A DNA stretch of 64,000 nucleotides from Gordionus sp. m RMFG-2023 (Eukaryota; Nematomorpha; Gordioida; Chordodea; Parachordodidae), in contig NC_088776.1 of NCBI RefSeq assembly GCF_954871325.1, forward strand, positions 36,256,508 through 36,320,507, given 5' to 3'. Under the pieces are notes generated by a model. It had not been told where the DNA came from, searched no databases, and saw only the letters and a program-made list of their open reading frames with translations. This document shows positions 48,313 through 60,611 of this stretch, one piece after another (within the stretch, counting starts at the first letter, position 1; each line of letters begins with the position of its first letter). The position numbers and the translations under genes were made by a program.

Positions 48313-51037
48313 TAGTGAAGGTCAACGGTTCGGTCCTATCGGTCTTAGACCGGGACCAGACCGGATCGATTTTCGGACCGATTTTTTTGTTGAGGACCGT
48401 GGTCACAGATCATTTTATTTTTTACGGTCCAGACCGCGGTCCGGACCGGTCTTTTATTAATATTTAAGTTTACTTTACTATTCAATTAATATAATTTTTT
48501 TGTATATTTTATTTTATGATATTTTTCTAGAGGAGTTATTTTAAATTTTGTTAATTTTTTTTTTACAATATGAAAACCATAAGTTTGTCCAAGAAACATT
48601 TTACTTATAGTCCTAATAAAAAACAGAATATGTGTTCACTGTAATACCAAATTTAACATATCGTCAGCAACATGTAACAAAATAATAGTTTATAATTTTT
48701 TTTAAGCAATAAATTAATCAAAATAAGCAGTATTACTATTAAAATATTTTGGTTATTATTTATATATCTATTTTTTCTTAAGAAACTGTCTAAATAATTC
48801 ATTGTCAAAATAATTTAACCTTATTCTTAATAAAATAATTAGGTACATTAAGCAGACATCTGATAAAACATAAAATATATACTTCTAATGATGAAAATGG
48901 AAATATCTCAAAAACACAATCTACTCTTAATTTTAATATGCCCTCCACAAGCACAAAATCACTTTCTTCAACACCATTGTATAAATTTCAAACTGAACAT
49001 ATGAACCAATTAATAATAAAATGGGTAATAATGGACTCTCTGCCAATGAAGACTTTTGAAAGTTCAGGTCTTCATAATTTAATCAGATATTAAAGTTCAG
49101 GTCTTCATAATTTAATCAGATATTTAAACTCAACTGCTACAATTTGGTCAAAAAACAAAGTTAAAAATTTTTATACAGCTAATTTTGAGAAACTAAGAAA
49201 TTCTCTAAAAGATATTTTAAATAAAAATAATTCTTTAATAAACTTTACCACAGATATGTGGAGCAATATAAATATTCATTTATAGCCATTACTGCACACT
49301 ATATTGATTCTTCTTTTACATTAAAAAATATTTTACTTGATATAAATCATATCCCATTTCCTCATACTTCTGAAGAAATATCCTTAGCTATAAAAGAAGT
49401 AATTGATGTATATCAATTGGAGGAGAATATACTAGCCTGTACTACTGATAATGCCAATAACATCCTAAAAAGCATGGATATTTTGCAGAATATTTATAAG
49501 GAACAAAAATTTAAATTCTTTAGATGCTGTGCCCATATTCTAAACCTAATATCTCAGGAAGGTTTATCATATATTACAACTATCCTAGAAAAGTGTAGAG
49601 ACATAGTCTTTTCTATAAATAAATCACCCAAAATAAATCAAGCATATGTACAAATATATGAAAATAAGGGTATTACAAAATTTAAAATCCCTTCTGATAT
49701 CCCTATTAGATGGAATAGCTCCTATTTAATGATGAATACAATTTATGAGGTATTTACATTTTTATCCAATTATTTTTAAAAAATATTTAATTTTTAGAAC
49801 ATGGATACTATAGAAGAAGTACTTTTTTTGAATTACAAATAATTTAAAGGGGTTTTCTTTACTGAGTGTGAAAAAGAAGACCTTAAAGAGGCTGTAGATT
49901 TTCTAAGGCCCTTCTATAAAACCACACTTGATTTATCAGGATCCAAATATCCTACAGTTGGGATTTCTATGTTATATATGGAGAATATAAATAATGAAAT
50001 TTTAAATAATATAAAAAAGGATAATTACAATACAAGAAAAGAAATTCTTAATAACATGCTGGTTAAAATGCAGAAATATCTCAAAGAATTATTTTGCTAT
50101 GAATCATATGTCTCAACATTATTGAATCCGAGATTAAAACAAGTTTACATGCCTAATACTCTTAATAGAATTGAGTATATGACCAAATTTTCAAAATATT
50201 TAAGGAAAATAGAAAATAAAAAAAATACAGGAATAACGGATTCTCAGGTATATTTTTAATATTTATTTATTAAATCCTAATTTTCAAACATTTGTGCCAG
50301 GAGGAAATCAATGAATTTAGTTTTTTAGAAAGAATTTTATCCCAAAAAAGAAATTCAGAAGGGGATTATATATCGGCAGAAATCATTGAAGAAAATATAT
50401 CAGAACTTCACACCTATTTGAATGAACCTCTTTCATTAAAGGGTGACATATTAGAATGGTGGAAAGCCAATAGTGAAAGGTCTTTTATATTTTTTAAATA
50501 GTCAATATAGTTTATTATATAGATTTCCAGTCCTCTCATTAGCAGCTAGAAATTTTTTAGCAATTCAAGCAACATCTGTCCCCTGTGAACAAATATTTTC
50601 GAAAGCAGGAGATCTTGTCACTAAAAAAAGGAATAGGCTTTCAAATAAAACAATACAAGCTTTGATGTGTATGGGCTCTTGGTTAAAGAATGGAATAGAT
50701 CTACCGCCTCCATTAAGTCCCTCTTCTACTTCCTTCCAAGGAAGTTCTACAAACAAAGACATTAGCATTTATTTAAATAAATATTTGTATTAATTATTAT
50801 ATTATTCATAATTAATTTTATATTGTTTATATAATACTCTTATATTTAATAAAATAATAAAACAAATTAAATTAGGTTAAAAAAAATATGTTTTTTAAAC
50901 AAATAAAAAGACCGGTCCTGTGCCGGTCTTTTTATTTAGGACCACGGTCGGATCGATCTTTTTTAAGGACCGTGGTCCGGTCCGGTCCGAGGGTATCGTA
51001 CCAGTCCAGACCAAAGACCGGACTGTGACCTTCACTA
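48313..51037 (+). mobile_element. hAT (Ac-like) transposon, complete ends, perfect target duplication
   Basis: It is flanked by GTGAGTAC (48,305-48,312 and 51,038-51,045), matching nTnnnnAn. The ends TAGTGAAGGTCAACGGT and, from the right, TAGTGAAGGTCACAGTCC are inverted repeats, with many GGTCCGG/CCGGACC words inside both ends, as expected for transposase-binding subterminal motifs. The interior encodes a decayed BED-type hAT transposase. At 2.7 kb it is a normal full length for the superfamily. The perfect duplication suggests it is fairly young compared with its neighbours. Confidence 0.93.
48850..50793 (+). pseudogene. hAT transposase gene of the 48.3-kb element, broken
   Basis: Pieces in order: end of a BED finger (TLSRHLIKHKIYTSN), NSLINFTTDMWS, then KYSFIAITAHYIDSSFTLKN, CTTDNANNILKSM, FKFFRCCAHILNLISQEGL, IPIRWNSSYLMMNTIYE, DFLRPFYKTTLDLSGSKYPT, GDILEWWKANS and, at the end, FLAIQATSVPCEQIFSKAGD then LVTKKRNRLSNKTIQALMCM. 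Two likely short introns keep frame: 49,749-49,796 (GAG|gtattt to ttttag) and 50,248-50,301 (CAG|gtatat to tgccag). Frameshifts near 49,260 and 50,480 and some stops, plus a 33-bp tandem duplication at 49,061-49,126, disable it. Confidence 0.88.
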
Positions 51038-51045
51038 GTGAGTAC

Positions 51046-52940
51046 AATATTACTTGTGGTACATTTGAAATTACATTCTATTATTTAAAGAGATATCGAA
51101 AAGTGGTAAGTTGGTTGATTAAATGCAACAGGTGATGGGGGATAAGATATGAAGTTTTAAAAATTTATAAAATTGTGTGTTCTAGTGGGAACATGGAATT
51201 ACATTTTTTTATATATTACACATTGCTTATTTTCATATTTTTTTTTATTACGATACTTGAATTTAAAAAAAACTTTCTGTGTAGTACATTGAAATTATTG
51301 ACCCCTTGAATAAAAAAGTATTGTGTCATATATTGAAACATCATTTTTGGTGAATTGACAACGCATTTTATAAATGAGTAGGCTAAACTACTTATATATT
51401 GATAAATCGGTAACGTTCATTAGGAATATTTTTGTTTATTTTTCTTGAAATTTATATTATGAGTGTATATTCAGAATGAAATCATTTTTAAAAATAATTA
51501 CATTCGAAGATTTATTTTATCTTTGTGGATATAATTAAATCATTTTATATTTGGCATCCATAATACTATCCCATAAATTATAACCTCCATATGATTATCC
51601 CCTAGATTATAGCATCAATAAGTTTATCCCATAAGTTATAATCTTAACCCATAAATTATAACCCCTATGACTATTGCATAGATTATAACATTAATGGATT
51701 ATTTCCTAGATTACAAATATAAATATGTTCATGTCGTTTATTCTCAATATATTACCAAGTAAATATATGGGAAAACATTTCAGGAAGAGCATACAACAAT
51801 CAGTATCAAAAAGGGATTATTCAATAAATATTATGAACGGTTCCAAGCGTGCCAAAGAACGATACAATTTGATTTGATAAATACTATATTGGGTCAATGC
51901 CACAGATACGATGATGAAATGAATACGAGGATCGTAAATTTCAACTTTATAGGAACCACGAAGAGATGGAACTGGGCGTATGAATAGTGGGCGTGTTGCA
52001 GCTGTTGAAAATGGAAAATAAATAATATAAATATATTATAAGAATTGTCAAACAATTTGTATTTATTTGTTTGTGTGGATTTTTCTTATATAAAGCATTC
52101 ATTCCGTGTTTTTTCTATGATTTTCTTTTTGTACTGATAATTGGAATGATTTATTCTTTAGTTTATATGATTTATCTTTTGGTATTGATATATGGAATAA
52201 AGAAGAATATTGGAAATAGAAGTCATTTTTGTATTATTGAGAATATTGGAAATAAAAGGCATTTTTACAGAATGATCGATTGAAACAGACAATATAGGAC
52301 AAAAGAAGAATTTAGGAGTTGCCTTCGCAAAAGATTGGGAATAACTCAATGTCTTAGAATTAGTCATCATGTATAGCTAGCTATCCTGTATTGGCAGTTC
52401 AGAATGGATTTAGTCGATTTAAGGGAATGGGTGTCAAATACGTGTATTGAAAAAGAAAAGTTATTTATGATTTTAAAGATAAACAGTTAATTTGAATATA
52501 AAATTGTAAAGATAATTGAAATGTTTAAATTGTAAAGGTAAAAAGGTTTAAATTGTAAGCAAATTAAATAACAATTATATGAAATAATTATTGATGGAAT
52601 GTAAATTTTAGTAGTATAAAAAGTGAGATAATAATAGAAGAAAAAGGAAAGGGAAAGTTTTATAATTTTTACTTTATATTTTCATTTTTTATTTTTTACA
52701 TTTTAGTTTATTTATGTTATTTTAGAATGATTTTGATTAACTATATATTTTAATAAATTAATTTGTCATCTTCAATTCTGGATCTTAATAATTAGTAATC
52801 GAATTTCAGTTGGGAATAAATTTCTCTAATTACAGTTTCGAATTTTACAATTATCAATTCAGAAACCAGGTATAGAAAGCTAATACTGATGAAACTACAA
52901 ATTTCTTTTGGGGTTAGATGGACGGCTTAGCCTGGTAAGC
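51046..52940. other. Intergenic, mostly A+T-rich
   Basis: At 51,545-51,715 a loose tandem series of words (CCATAAATTATAACC, CCTAGATTATAGC) repeats every 25-30 bp. No host gene is seen. A short open frame at 51,763-51,987 is listed separately. Confidence 0.45.
51763..51987 (+). other. Unassigned 74-codon open stretch
   Basis: It reads TFQEEHTTISIKKGLFNKYY, then ERFQACQRTIQFDLINTILG, then QCHRYDDEMNTRIVNFNF and a stop. The base composition is less A+T-rich than the flanks. I do not recognise a family. It has no clear start, and other frames are partly open as well, so it may be a worn exon of a mobile element or chance. Confidence 0.25.
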
Positions 52941-53160
52941 GGAAAATAATTCCCCGGAAAAAAAACCGGAAAAAAAACCGGAAAAAAAATCCCCGAAAAT
53001 AATTCCCCAGGAAAAAATTCCCATAGAAAATAATTCCCCGGAAAATATTTCCCCGGAAATAAATTCCCCATTTTAGATTTTAAATTAAATATGGGGGAAA
53101 ATTAATCCCCGGAAAAAAAACCGGAAAAAAAACCGGAAAAAATTTCCCGAATATCAAAAA
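52941..53160. repeat. Left arm of the MULE element: CCGGAAAA short-word array
   Basis: The words CCGGAAAAAAAA and AATTCCCCGG alternate across about 220 bp, with a unique gap at about 53,065-53,100. Their inverted counterpart at 56,818-56,862 shows this is a transposon end and not a simple microsatellite. Confidence 0.78.
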
Positions 53161-54179
53161 ATAATCCCGCCGCTAAAATAACGAAAATTTTTCTAAAAAA
53201 TTATATTAGTATTTTCTGAACGTTGAGAGTATTTCTTTTTTAATTCCAAAAGGGCAATGAAATGAGAATTGATAAATCGGTTGGTAGCTTTTATATTTTA
53301 TAATTTAGTAGATAGCATAAAAAAAAGTATAGATTTGTGACGATAGATTTTTTATAGAAATATATAAAAATTATGAATGAGGTTTTAAAATTTAAAATTG
53401 AGAAGAAAAATGTGAAAGCAAATTTTTCCCTAGAAAAAGAAAGGTTATTTCCATAATCCACTGATTTGAATAGATATTTATGAAAACAGGTAATGACCAC
53501 ATTATATTTACCATGAAGATGGGGGGGGGGGGGTATTTCTAACATGCCACTAAGGTTAAAATATATATAACATAAAAATGAATATTATGACACTATTCTG
53601 TTTCGTTCGTTTATATCAGTTTGAATCCCGGACAAAAATAACATGGAAATTTTTTATGTTTAATACTATTGATTTTAAAAATTGTATCTGATTATAAATT
53701 TTCAAAAAAAGTATTGATCCTAATCACTGATTACAAAAGCTTATTTAATTCAAAGACTATCTCAAGTAATTGAACGCTACCAAAAAATTAACTATTTATT
53801 CTAAATAATATTTGTTTATTTTTATAAATATTATAATTTTTAATATATTTAATTCATTAAAGAAAACACAGGAGGGACTATAATCTTAAAATAGAAACTT
53901 TTTTTATTTGAAAGTTTCCAACTCCGGAAATGTTATCATAATCCCAGTTAGTTCCCTGATATTATTATTATTTATAACGTTGAAAGGAAAGTTATGCTCA
54001 AGAATAAATAAATTTATATATTTGGGTGGTATATTCTATGTAATTTTGAAACAAACGATTTTCATTTAGTTTTTTTATTACTTTTTATAAAATTTTCTTT
54101 TACTATTTTAAACATTTTTGATAATTTTAATAAATTTTTTATGTTTATTCTTCCGTTAAATAAGCATGCTAAAATTTTT

Positions 54180-55887
54180 CATGAACAATTATCATAAAAC
54201 TACGAAAAATTTTAAAAGATACAAATGTACATTATATAATGCTGAAAAATGCCCAGTTATTTTGAAATATTACAATGAAAATGACTATACATTGGAAAAT
54301 ACGCCTCATATTCATTCTATAAAACCCACATGAATATCAAATTAAAAATGCTATAAGCACGATGAAAAGAAAAGCCTCCGAAACAAATCAAAATACTTGC
54401 CAAATATACGCAGAAGAAATGTCTAAATTGTCTTCCGAATCCAGAAAAAGACTTCCGAATGAAGATAGTATCAAGAGGACACTTAGAAATCACAAAATAA
54501 AAAGGTTTCCACCTATTCCGCCCACATTGGAAGAATTAAGCATTTCAGGTTAGATCATATTTATGTATATAAATAACTTTTTAATTGAAAATATCTTTTA
54601 ATATTAGAGGATTGGGCTACAACCGGATCTCCCACGAATGAGAGATTTCTTTTGCATGATAATGGCGGAGATTCTAATGAACGAATAATTATATTTACCT
54701 TATATGCTTAAAATGTAAGCCGAAACGAAAACTTGGTATATAGACGGGAATTTTAAATTGGCTCTTCATTTATTTTTGCATCTATATGTAATTAGAATAC
54801 CCTTTAAAACACTGTTTATTACAGCGGCATATTTTTTGTTACAAAGAAAAACGTATACAACGTATGAAGAAATTTTTAAGATTTTACTTGAAAAAGCCCA
54901 AGAACGGAATTTAGTCATAGATCCGATAACAATTTATATGGATTTTGAAAAGGCCGCAATCAATGCCGTCGAAAATACTCTAGGTTTCTTTTTACGATTT
55001 AATTACATCTATATACTATCGAGATGTGTTAGGACCTTGATTTTAAAATGTATTTTGGACCGTGGACCTTGAAATTTTTTTAAATTCTATTTTCCTTTTT
55101 CTGTTGTTTTTAGGAATATTTTAAACGGTTTTTTCAAGAGTGTAGGATAAACGCACCCACCTCTAGTAATTAATGAAAATTGATAAAGACATAAATATTA
55201 AATAAAACCTATACAATAATTTTAATCTATATTTTTTCAACTTTTAGGTAGAGATATCATCATCCAAGGATGTTTTTATCATCTAACTCAATCCACTCAT
55301 AGGAAGATTCAAGAATTGGGGTTAGAATCATCATATCGAAATGATCCAACGTTATGTTTATTTGCAGCTACGATTGATGGATTAGCATTCTTACCTATAC
55401 ACGATGTCAAACTAGGTATAGAGTATTTAAAAACCATTGTATCGGATGAAAACAAAGAATTATTGATTTATTTTGATAAAAATTATGTGAATGGAGAATT
55501 GAGATATGGGAGAAACTCTCAAAGGCAAGTAGAGCCATTGTTCCCACCTGAAACATGGAATGTGTTCAACGTAACGATTGCTGGGGAAAATCGAACAAAA
55601 ATGTATGTGAAGGATGGAATAATCGATTTCAGCATATTATAGGCCGCAAAAAACCTAAGATATGGGAACTAATCGAAAAAATGATGATGGAAATAGCCGT
55701 CGACATGGGCAAAATCGGCCAATGGAGTATTGGGAGATACACTCCCAAAAAAATCGTAGTTATGCAACGAAACAAAATATTTAAAAAAATTTATGTATTG
55801 ATTTTTTTAGCAGAGAGAAGGGACTTGCCTAATTTTCTCTCTTCAATTAGAGAACATATACGTTCTAGAATTGTTTCATTTGAATAA
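54180..55887 (+). pseudogene. FLYWCH-type MULE transposase gene, broken
   Basis: Pieces in order: a FLYWCH-like zinc finger (KRYKCTLYNAEKCPVILKYY then NTPHIHSI, with Cys, Cys and His-x-His), KRFPPIPPTLEELSISG, TWYIDGNFKLALHLFLHLYV and IRIPFKTLFITAAYFLLQRK, then TIYMDFEKAAINAVENTLG (MULE catalytic region with D and E residues). After a likely intron (about 54,984-55,247) it continues GRDIIIQGCFYHLTQSTHRK, LGLESSYRNDPTLCLFAATI, DGLAFLPIHDV, PPETWNVFN and CEGWNNRFQHIIGRKKPKIW. At least one stop and two frame changes break it. It is the best preserved of three MULE copies in the window. Confidence 0.88.
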
Positions 55888-56867
55888 TATAATTTATTAT
55901 TCCATATATCATTTAATAAAATTATAATTATTTCTTTTCTGTAAATTTGAAAAAAAATTCATAAGCAAAATAATAATTGTTAGATTCGAAAAATATAATA
56001 CTCACTGCTGATAATCACCTCTGGAATGGTCAGCATTTTTCATTACTTTTGGCAGTATTTAATTAAAATTGGGTAGTAAAAAATATAATTTTGCAAGTTT
56101 TATATTGATTTTGTATTCAGTCAGTTAAATTCTTAAAGTAGAATACTTCAGTAAAATAATTTTTATCAAATAGAGGGGATCAGATTGAATTGAAAATTTC
56201 CTATTTCGCCAGAGAATTTATAATTATATTATTTAATAGCTTATCCTTATAAAAACAAAAAAGGGCGCTATTTAAGAGTTAGTAAATTGTGAAAAGCCTC
56301 TTATCTCCAACTGATATTTAAATTTTTAATATATTTCTAAAGAAAATTATTAAAATTTGTGTAAAAATAATTTTTTTTTTAAAGTAAAAATTTGATTTTC
56401 AATAAATATCTAAAAGTTGATGAAAATGTGTAAAGGTGAACAAATCCTCGAAGGAATTTGACTTTAAAAAACATTTCCATTTAATTAAATAGTGCAGAGC
56501 AGATCCGTCAAAAAATGATATGAATTTATGCCGGGCCAAAATAAAAAATCAGAGCTGGCCATTATCATTACTTAACTTATAATAATATTTAGACAGAGAC
56601 TAGGTATCCAATTCGTTTATTTTATAAATATTGCTTTGTTTTCACTAAACCTGGGTTCGGGATAAGTCCATAACATTATACATTATATTTATTAGTATTA
56701 ATTAATAATTTAAGTTTTTGTTAGGTTTAATATTAATCACAAGTACTATTTTATTTTGAAAATTTTCATTTGGAAAAATTTTACAGGAATTTTTGACGAT
56801 TTTCTCAAAAAATATTTTAGGGATTTTTTTCCGGGGAATTTTTTTCCGGGAAATTATTTTCCTAGAT

Positions 56868-57045
56868 TCGCGTTCAATTATGTGATATGGCCAATGCAAA
56901 TGGCATTTTTAAGAACAGTTAGTCCTAAAAATAGAAAGTGTATTTTTGACTACTTCGAAAAAATTGTCATTAGAGTTTGAAGATCATAAAGGGCAAATCT
57001 CAGTTCCTGACATTCGAATTGAGTATTGCGAGCCTGCAAAATAAA
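56868..57045 (+). pseudogene. Second MULE fragment beside the 52.9-kb element
   Basis: It reads YVIWPMQMAFLRTVSPKNRK then CIFDYFEKIVIRV and a stop. The minus-strand copy at 20.7 kb has YDMGNAMAFLRSVTPTNGKD at the same point, so this is a MULE fragment of that subfamily. It starts a few bases after the end of the other MULE. Confidence 0.65.
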
Positions 57046-58574
57046 TGCAAACCTATTAGGTTATTATTCTTAAATTTTTATATACATTTATACATAATTA
57101 ATGCATCTAACCTAATAATAATTGTCTTAATCAAGTTTAGTTAATTGTATCGTAATTGAGTATGAATCCTGTATTTTTAACCCAATAAATCTAAAGGTCA
57201 GAAAAAATAATTAAAAGAAATATAATTTTTTATATAAATATTATTTTGTGTTCCCATTGCCCAAATTGAGTCATGTAATTTCAATTTATGTGTAAATTAT
57301 CATGAATATACGATATAATTTTAATTACTTTTATTTCAATGTTATTTACTTTATATTTATACCAAACCAGACGATAGTATTATAATTCTGTTTTTGCAAA
57401 CTTTAGGATGTAGAATAAAGGCAGTAACCAGTAGCCTGACTGGAGGGGGGCACAGGGGCTCAAGCCCCATGAAACATTTGAAGAATTTCGAAAAAATATT
57501 TTTGGAATTTTAGCTAATAAAAAAAAGGTTATTTTCAAAAATAAATAACTTAGTATATGAAATTCAAATAAAAAAATTGAGATTTTAAAAAAAATAATTT
57601 TTGAGCCATCTGAGATTGTAAAAACTAGTGGGGCCACTTGCAATAATTACGGTAGGGCAAGGGGGTATTTGGGGTCAAGTCTCACAAAATTTTTGAACCC
57701 CCCATTAATATTTAACGTTTTTGACCATGAAGTGAATTCTAGTTTTAAAAAACTATATATTACAAAAATTAACATTAATATTACCTAATTTAATTTATAT
57801 GGTTATACAAAATATAGAATTGTTTAAATGGACAAAAAAATTTCCAATATATTGATAATATTAAGATTTTTAGTGGGCATTTAAGCATTGTGTTTCAAGT
57901 TCAACCAATGTAAGATAAATTTCATTATGCATTATTGCACTAAGTTACAATTTGATTAGTTGACAAAAAAATTATTATTGTTTGCAAATAACTTAGGAAA
58001 ATTGCAATTTATATTATTTCATGCAATTATATTTATAAAATATTATTGGCAGTGGTACACAATAAAGGTAGAAAAATAGAAAGATAGCATATCAAATTGT
58101 GGTTTACATATCCAGATTCAGTCTGATGTACAGAAATCTATGCTAATAGAATAAATTAATAAGCTCCTGTATTGTTTTAATGAAAAAGTATTTAAAGTAT
58201 ATGGAATATAAACAGAGCAAATTAGCACCTGGGGTGATTATAGAACATGCCAATTTTGATAGCAGTCAAAGAAATATCAATTACTTATGATCTCATAACT
58301 CTTTAGTAAAAATATTTATTATATATTCCAAATTAATTAACAAAAAATTTAAACTTTATATAAATGTATTTTAAAATGTTTTAACTTGATTTTTTATAGA
58401 AATATTTATTACTAGTATATTCTATTGTATAAATACAATAATCAAATACTATGTGTACACTTTAAAAATGCTATCAAAGTATCTTATATTTTTTAGTGTT
58501 TAAACACTTATGCATCTTATAGTCTAAAATGTTACAAGGAACTAGTATACATTTATTTCAAATTAAAAAAATTA
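57046..58574. other. Intergenic, no gene seen
   Basis: A G/C-richer block at 57,430-57,720 (for example GACTGGAGGGGGGCACAGGG, and GGGGTATTTGGGGTC later) looks like a decayed G-rich repeat. The rest is A+T-rich. Confidence 0.4.
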
Positions 58575-58580
58575 TTTATT
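58575..58580 (-). terminator. Putative polyadenylation signal of H2B
   Basis: AATAAA on the minus strand about 85 bases after the H2B stop codon. No canonical histone stem-loop (GGCTCTTTT then AGAGCC) is seen between them. Confidence 0.5.
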
Positions 58581-58664
58581 GGCAAATATATTAAAGAAAT
58601 ACATCAAAATCCATAACAAATATAAAATTACATTGTAATAACAGATATATTTTAGGGTTAGCAT

Positions 58665-59027
58665 TTATTTTGAGCTGGTATATTTAGTCACCGCTTTTGT
58701 TCCTTCACTTACAGCATGTTTGGCCAACTCACCAGGCAAAAGAAGTCTTACGGCAGTCTGAATTTCCCTACTTGATATAGTTGAGCGTTTGTTGTAGTGG
58801 GCCAAACGAGAAGCTTCTGCAGCAATTCTTTCAAACAAATCGTTCACAAATGAATTCATGATAGACATAGCTTTGCTAGATATCCCAGTATCAGGATGTA
58901 CCTGCTTAAGCACTTTATAAATATATATTCCATAAGATTCTTTCCTAGATTTTCTTCTCTTCTTATCTTTAGTTATCTTGGGTTTAGAGGTCTTTTTGAC
59001 AGCTTTTCCAGATGGCTTAGGAGGCAT
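58665..59027 (-). CDS. H2B: Histone H2B, intronless
   Basis: It is 120 residues long. A basic tail starting [17 protein letters not shown] is followed by the near-invariant fold: [60 protein letters not shown] and [20 protein letters not shown], ending KYTSSK. The lysine in AVTKYTS is the conserved ubiquitination site. Known: H2B pairs with H2A in the nucleosome. It stands alone: no other histone lies within the window, and the flanks are repeats. A possible AATAAA follows about 85 bases after the stop, with no canonical stem-loop, which hints at a polyadenylated, replication-independent gene. CCAAT words lie upstream (59,138-59,180). Confidence 0.98.
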   Translation of the reverse strand: MPPKPSGKAVKKTSKPKITKDKKRRKSRKESYGIYIYKVLKQVHPDTGISSKAMSIMNSFVNDLFERIAAEASRLAHYNKRSTISSREIQTAVRLLLPGELAKHAVSEGTKAVTKYTSSK

Positions 59028-59077
59028 ATTTTAATCTACTTAAAATTTTAAAAACAGTGTATTTTATTTATAAAAAA

Positions 59078-59180
59078 TTTTTACTTTTATACTATTTATA
59101 ATAAATGGAGTCAAATTAAATACATTTTATAAAAATCTATTCAACCAATAAAATGTTTTTCATAAAAATTCATCCAATAG
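59078..59180 (-). promoter_or_regulatory. Candidate H2B promoter elements
   Basis: A TATAAAAGT word (minus strand, near 59,080) lies about 55 bases before the start codon. Two CCAAT words on the plus strand (near 59,141 and 59,171) lie 110-150 bases upstream. This arrangement is common in histone promoters, but in such A+T-rich DNA a TATA match alone is weak. Confidence 0.4.
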
Positions 59181-59647
59181 AAATTCAATACGCCATTATT
59201 TCTAAATAATTAATTGACCAACTTACACATCTATTGAATCTTTATCCTATTAATATAATTTCTGAATATCAATGACAGGATGAGGTAATGGTGGAAAAGA
59301 ATTGGGGGATTCGGTTAAAAATACCAGATTATTTTAAATCATATGATTGAAAAATAAACTCATTTATATATTAGATAATTTTATTTAGAAAATCTTATAG
59401 AAAAATTTATTGTTGTATTTGATATTTTATCTAATAAATTGTAGAATATATGTAAAATTAAATTTTGTTGCAAATAAATTTGAATGTATAGTAATTTATT
59501 AGCTTTCTACTAAATTTATTTTAAAAAAATTTATAGAATAATTTATTGCTGGAAATGATATTTCATTTCATCTGATAAATTGAAATTGGTATAATATATA
59601 TAAAACTAAATTTTGTTGCATTTGAGTATATATTTAAAGAAACTTAC

Positions 59648-59890
59648 CTTATGAAACTTTAATACGTGATAAAAGCGTTTTCGCCCTCTGGTTGTGGATA
59701 CAACAGAGCTACGCTAGGTTTTCCTCAAAAATCCATCAAACTGGATAGTTAATTAAGGGGAGAAAAATGAGGAGCCCTTCACACGTTTGTGGGCAAGCCG
59801 CACGTACTTGTACGCGCAACAGTCCGAGAACTGTTGCTTAAACGTCTATAGGCTAATAAACAAAAAGAAATGGGCAAAACAAAAGCCTAT
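59648..59890 (-). other. Hairpin-rich, less A+T-rich block ending in a consensus splice donor
   Basis: The block has far more G and C than its surroundings and contains a series of short perfect or near-perfect hairpins: 59,686-59,708 (CTCTG/CAGAG with an inner TTGT stem), 59,774-59,794 (GCCC/GGGC), 59,800-59,817 and 59,816-59,837 (GCAACAGT/ACTGTTGC). On the minus strand it ends ATAAG|gtaagtt. It could be a non-coding first exon spliced to H2B, an unrelated structured RNA gene, or a regulatory island. I could not match it to a known RNA family. Confidence 0.45.
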
Positions 59891-60611
59891 ACCCAAGAAC
59901 TGCAAAAATAATTTAATTACTTTAAGGGTGGGTGGTGGCTAATTTTAATAAACATCTAATGTAAGCCTTGATAATTACTATCAATAATTGAGAATGTGTT
60001 CATATCAATTGAGATTAGAATTTATTCATGAAATAAGAAAAAGCTAATGGGTTTACCGCAAATTGTTTAAATAGGTGAAAATTCCAGTGAATAGGCAAAA
60101 ACTAGTCAGTAATAGGTTTATGACTATCCAGCAACGAACACCACACAACAAAGGTTATGAACTACTGCAGTGGGATGGAACAAATCCTGTTAAATTTTTA
60201 TACAATAAAATGAGGCAAATATAAGTTTGGAAACAGTAATAGTTTATGAAAAATTTATGTAATAAATTTTAATATAAAAAGCTTTTTTGAATTACATATT
60301 GTTCAATTGATAAATTTAAATATATTTATAAAGCCACAATCCATAAAAAATTATGTATTTTTTTAAGTAGCTAAGATCTGTATGGCTAAATATATTGTTT
60401 TACTAAAAAAAACAAGCCAAACCTATATATAGTTAAACCTGTCTAATTTAGGCATCGTTATGGTCAAATTTTTAATCAATTTATAAAGACATTTTTTTAA
60501 AAGAAGCATTTTACCATCGATTATATTCTTAGTTTATCAAAAAGTGAAATTATCTTCAACCATTTCAAATAATTTTTTGATTTTATAAATTTATCAAAAT
60601 CAGGAGTAAAA
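59891..60611. other. A+T-rich spacer
   Basis: No coding or repeat signal is recognised between the hairpin-rich block and the GCGAA head of the satellite-bearing element. Confidence 0.4.

Larger units (their letters stand above)
52941..56862 (+). mobile_element. FLYWCH/MULE transposon with CCGGAAAA-rich inverted ends
   Basis: The left end GGAAAATAATTCCCCGGAAA and the reversed right end GGAAAATAATTTCCCGGAAA match closely. The left arm (52,941-53,160) contains many CCGGAAAA and TTCCCCGG words, and the right arm (56,818-56,862) is a short version of the same. Between them lies a MULE-type transposase gene (54.2-55.9 kb). No exact 9-bp duplication is seen. Right beyond the right end is a fragment of another MULE, into which this one may have inserted. 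Confidence 0.75.

Noticed and set aside
52941-53160. A plain microsatellite
   Set aside because: The words are irregularly mixed, and the block has an inverted counterpart at the far side of a MULE transposase gene, so it is a transposon arm.
56702-56899. Minus-strand Lys/Ile/Arg-rich small protein
   Set aside because: The frame is created by the repeated words of the MULE right arm and has no start context or relatives.
59640-59700. U1 snRNA, suggested by ACTTACCT on the plus strand
   Set aside because: Downstream sequence lacks U1 stem-loops and an Sm site. The same bases read as a consensus splice donor on the minus strand.
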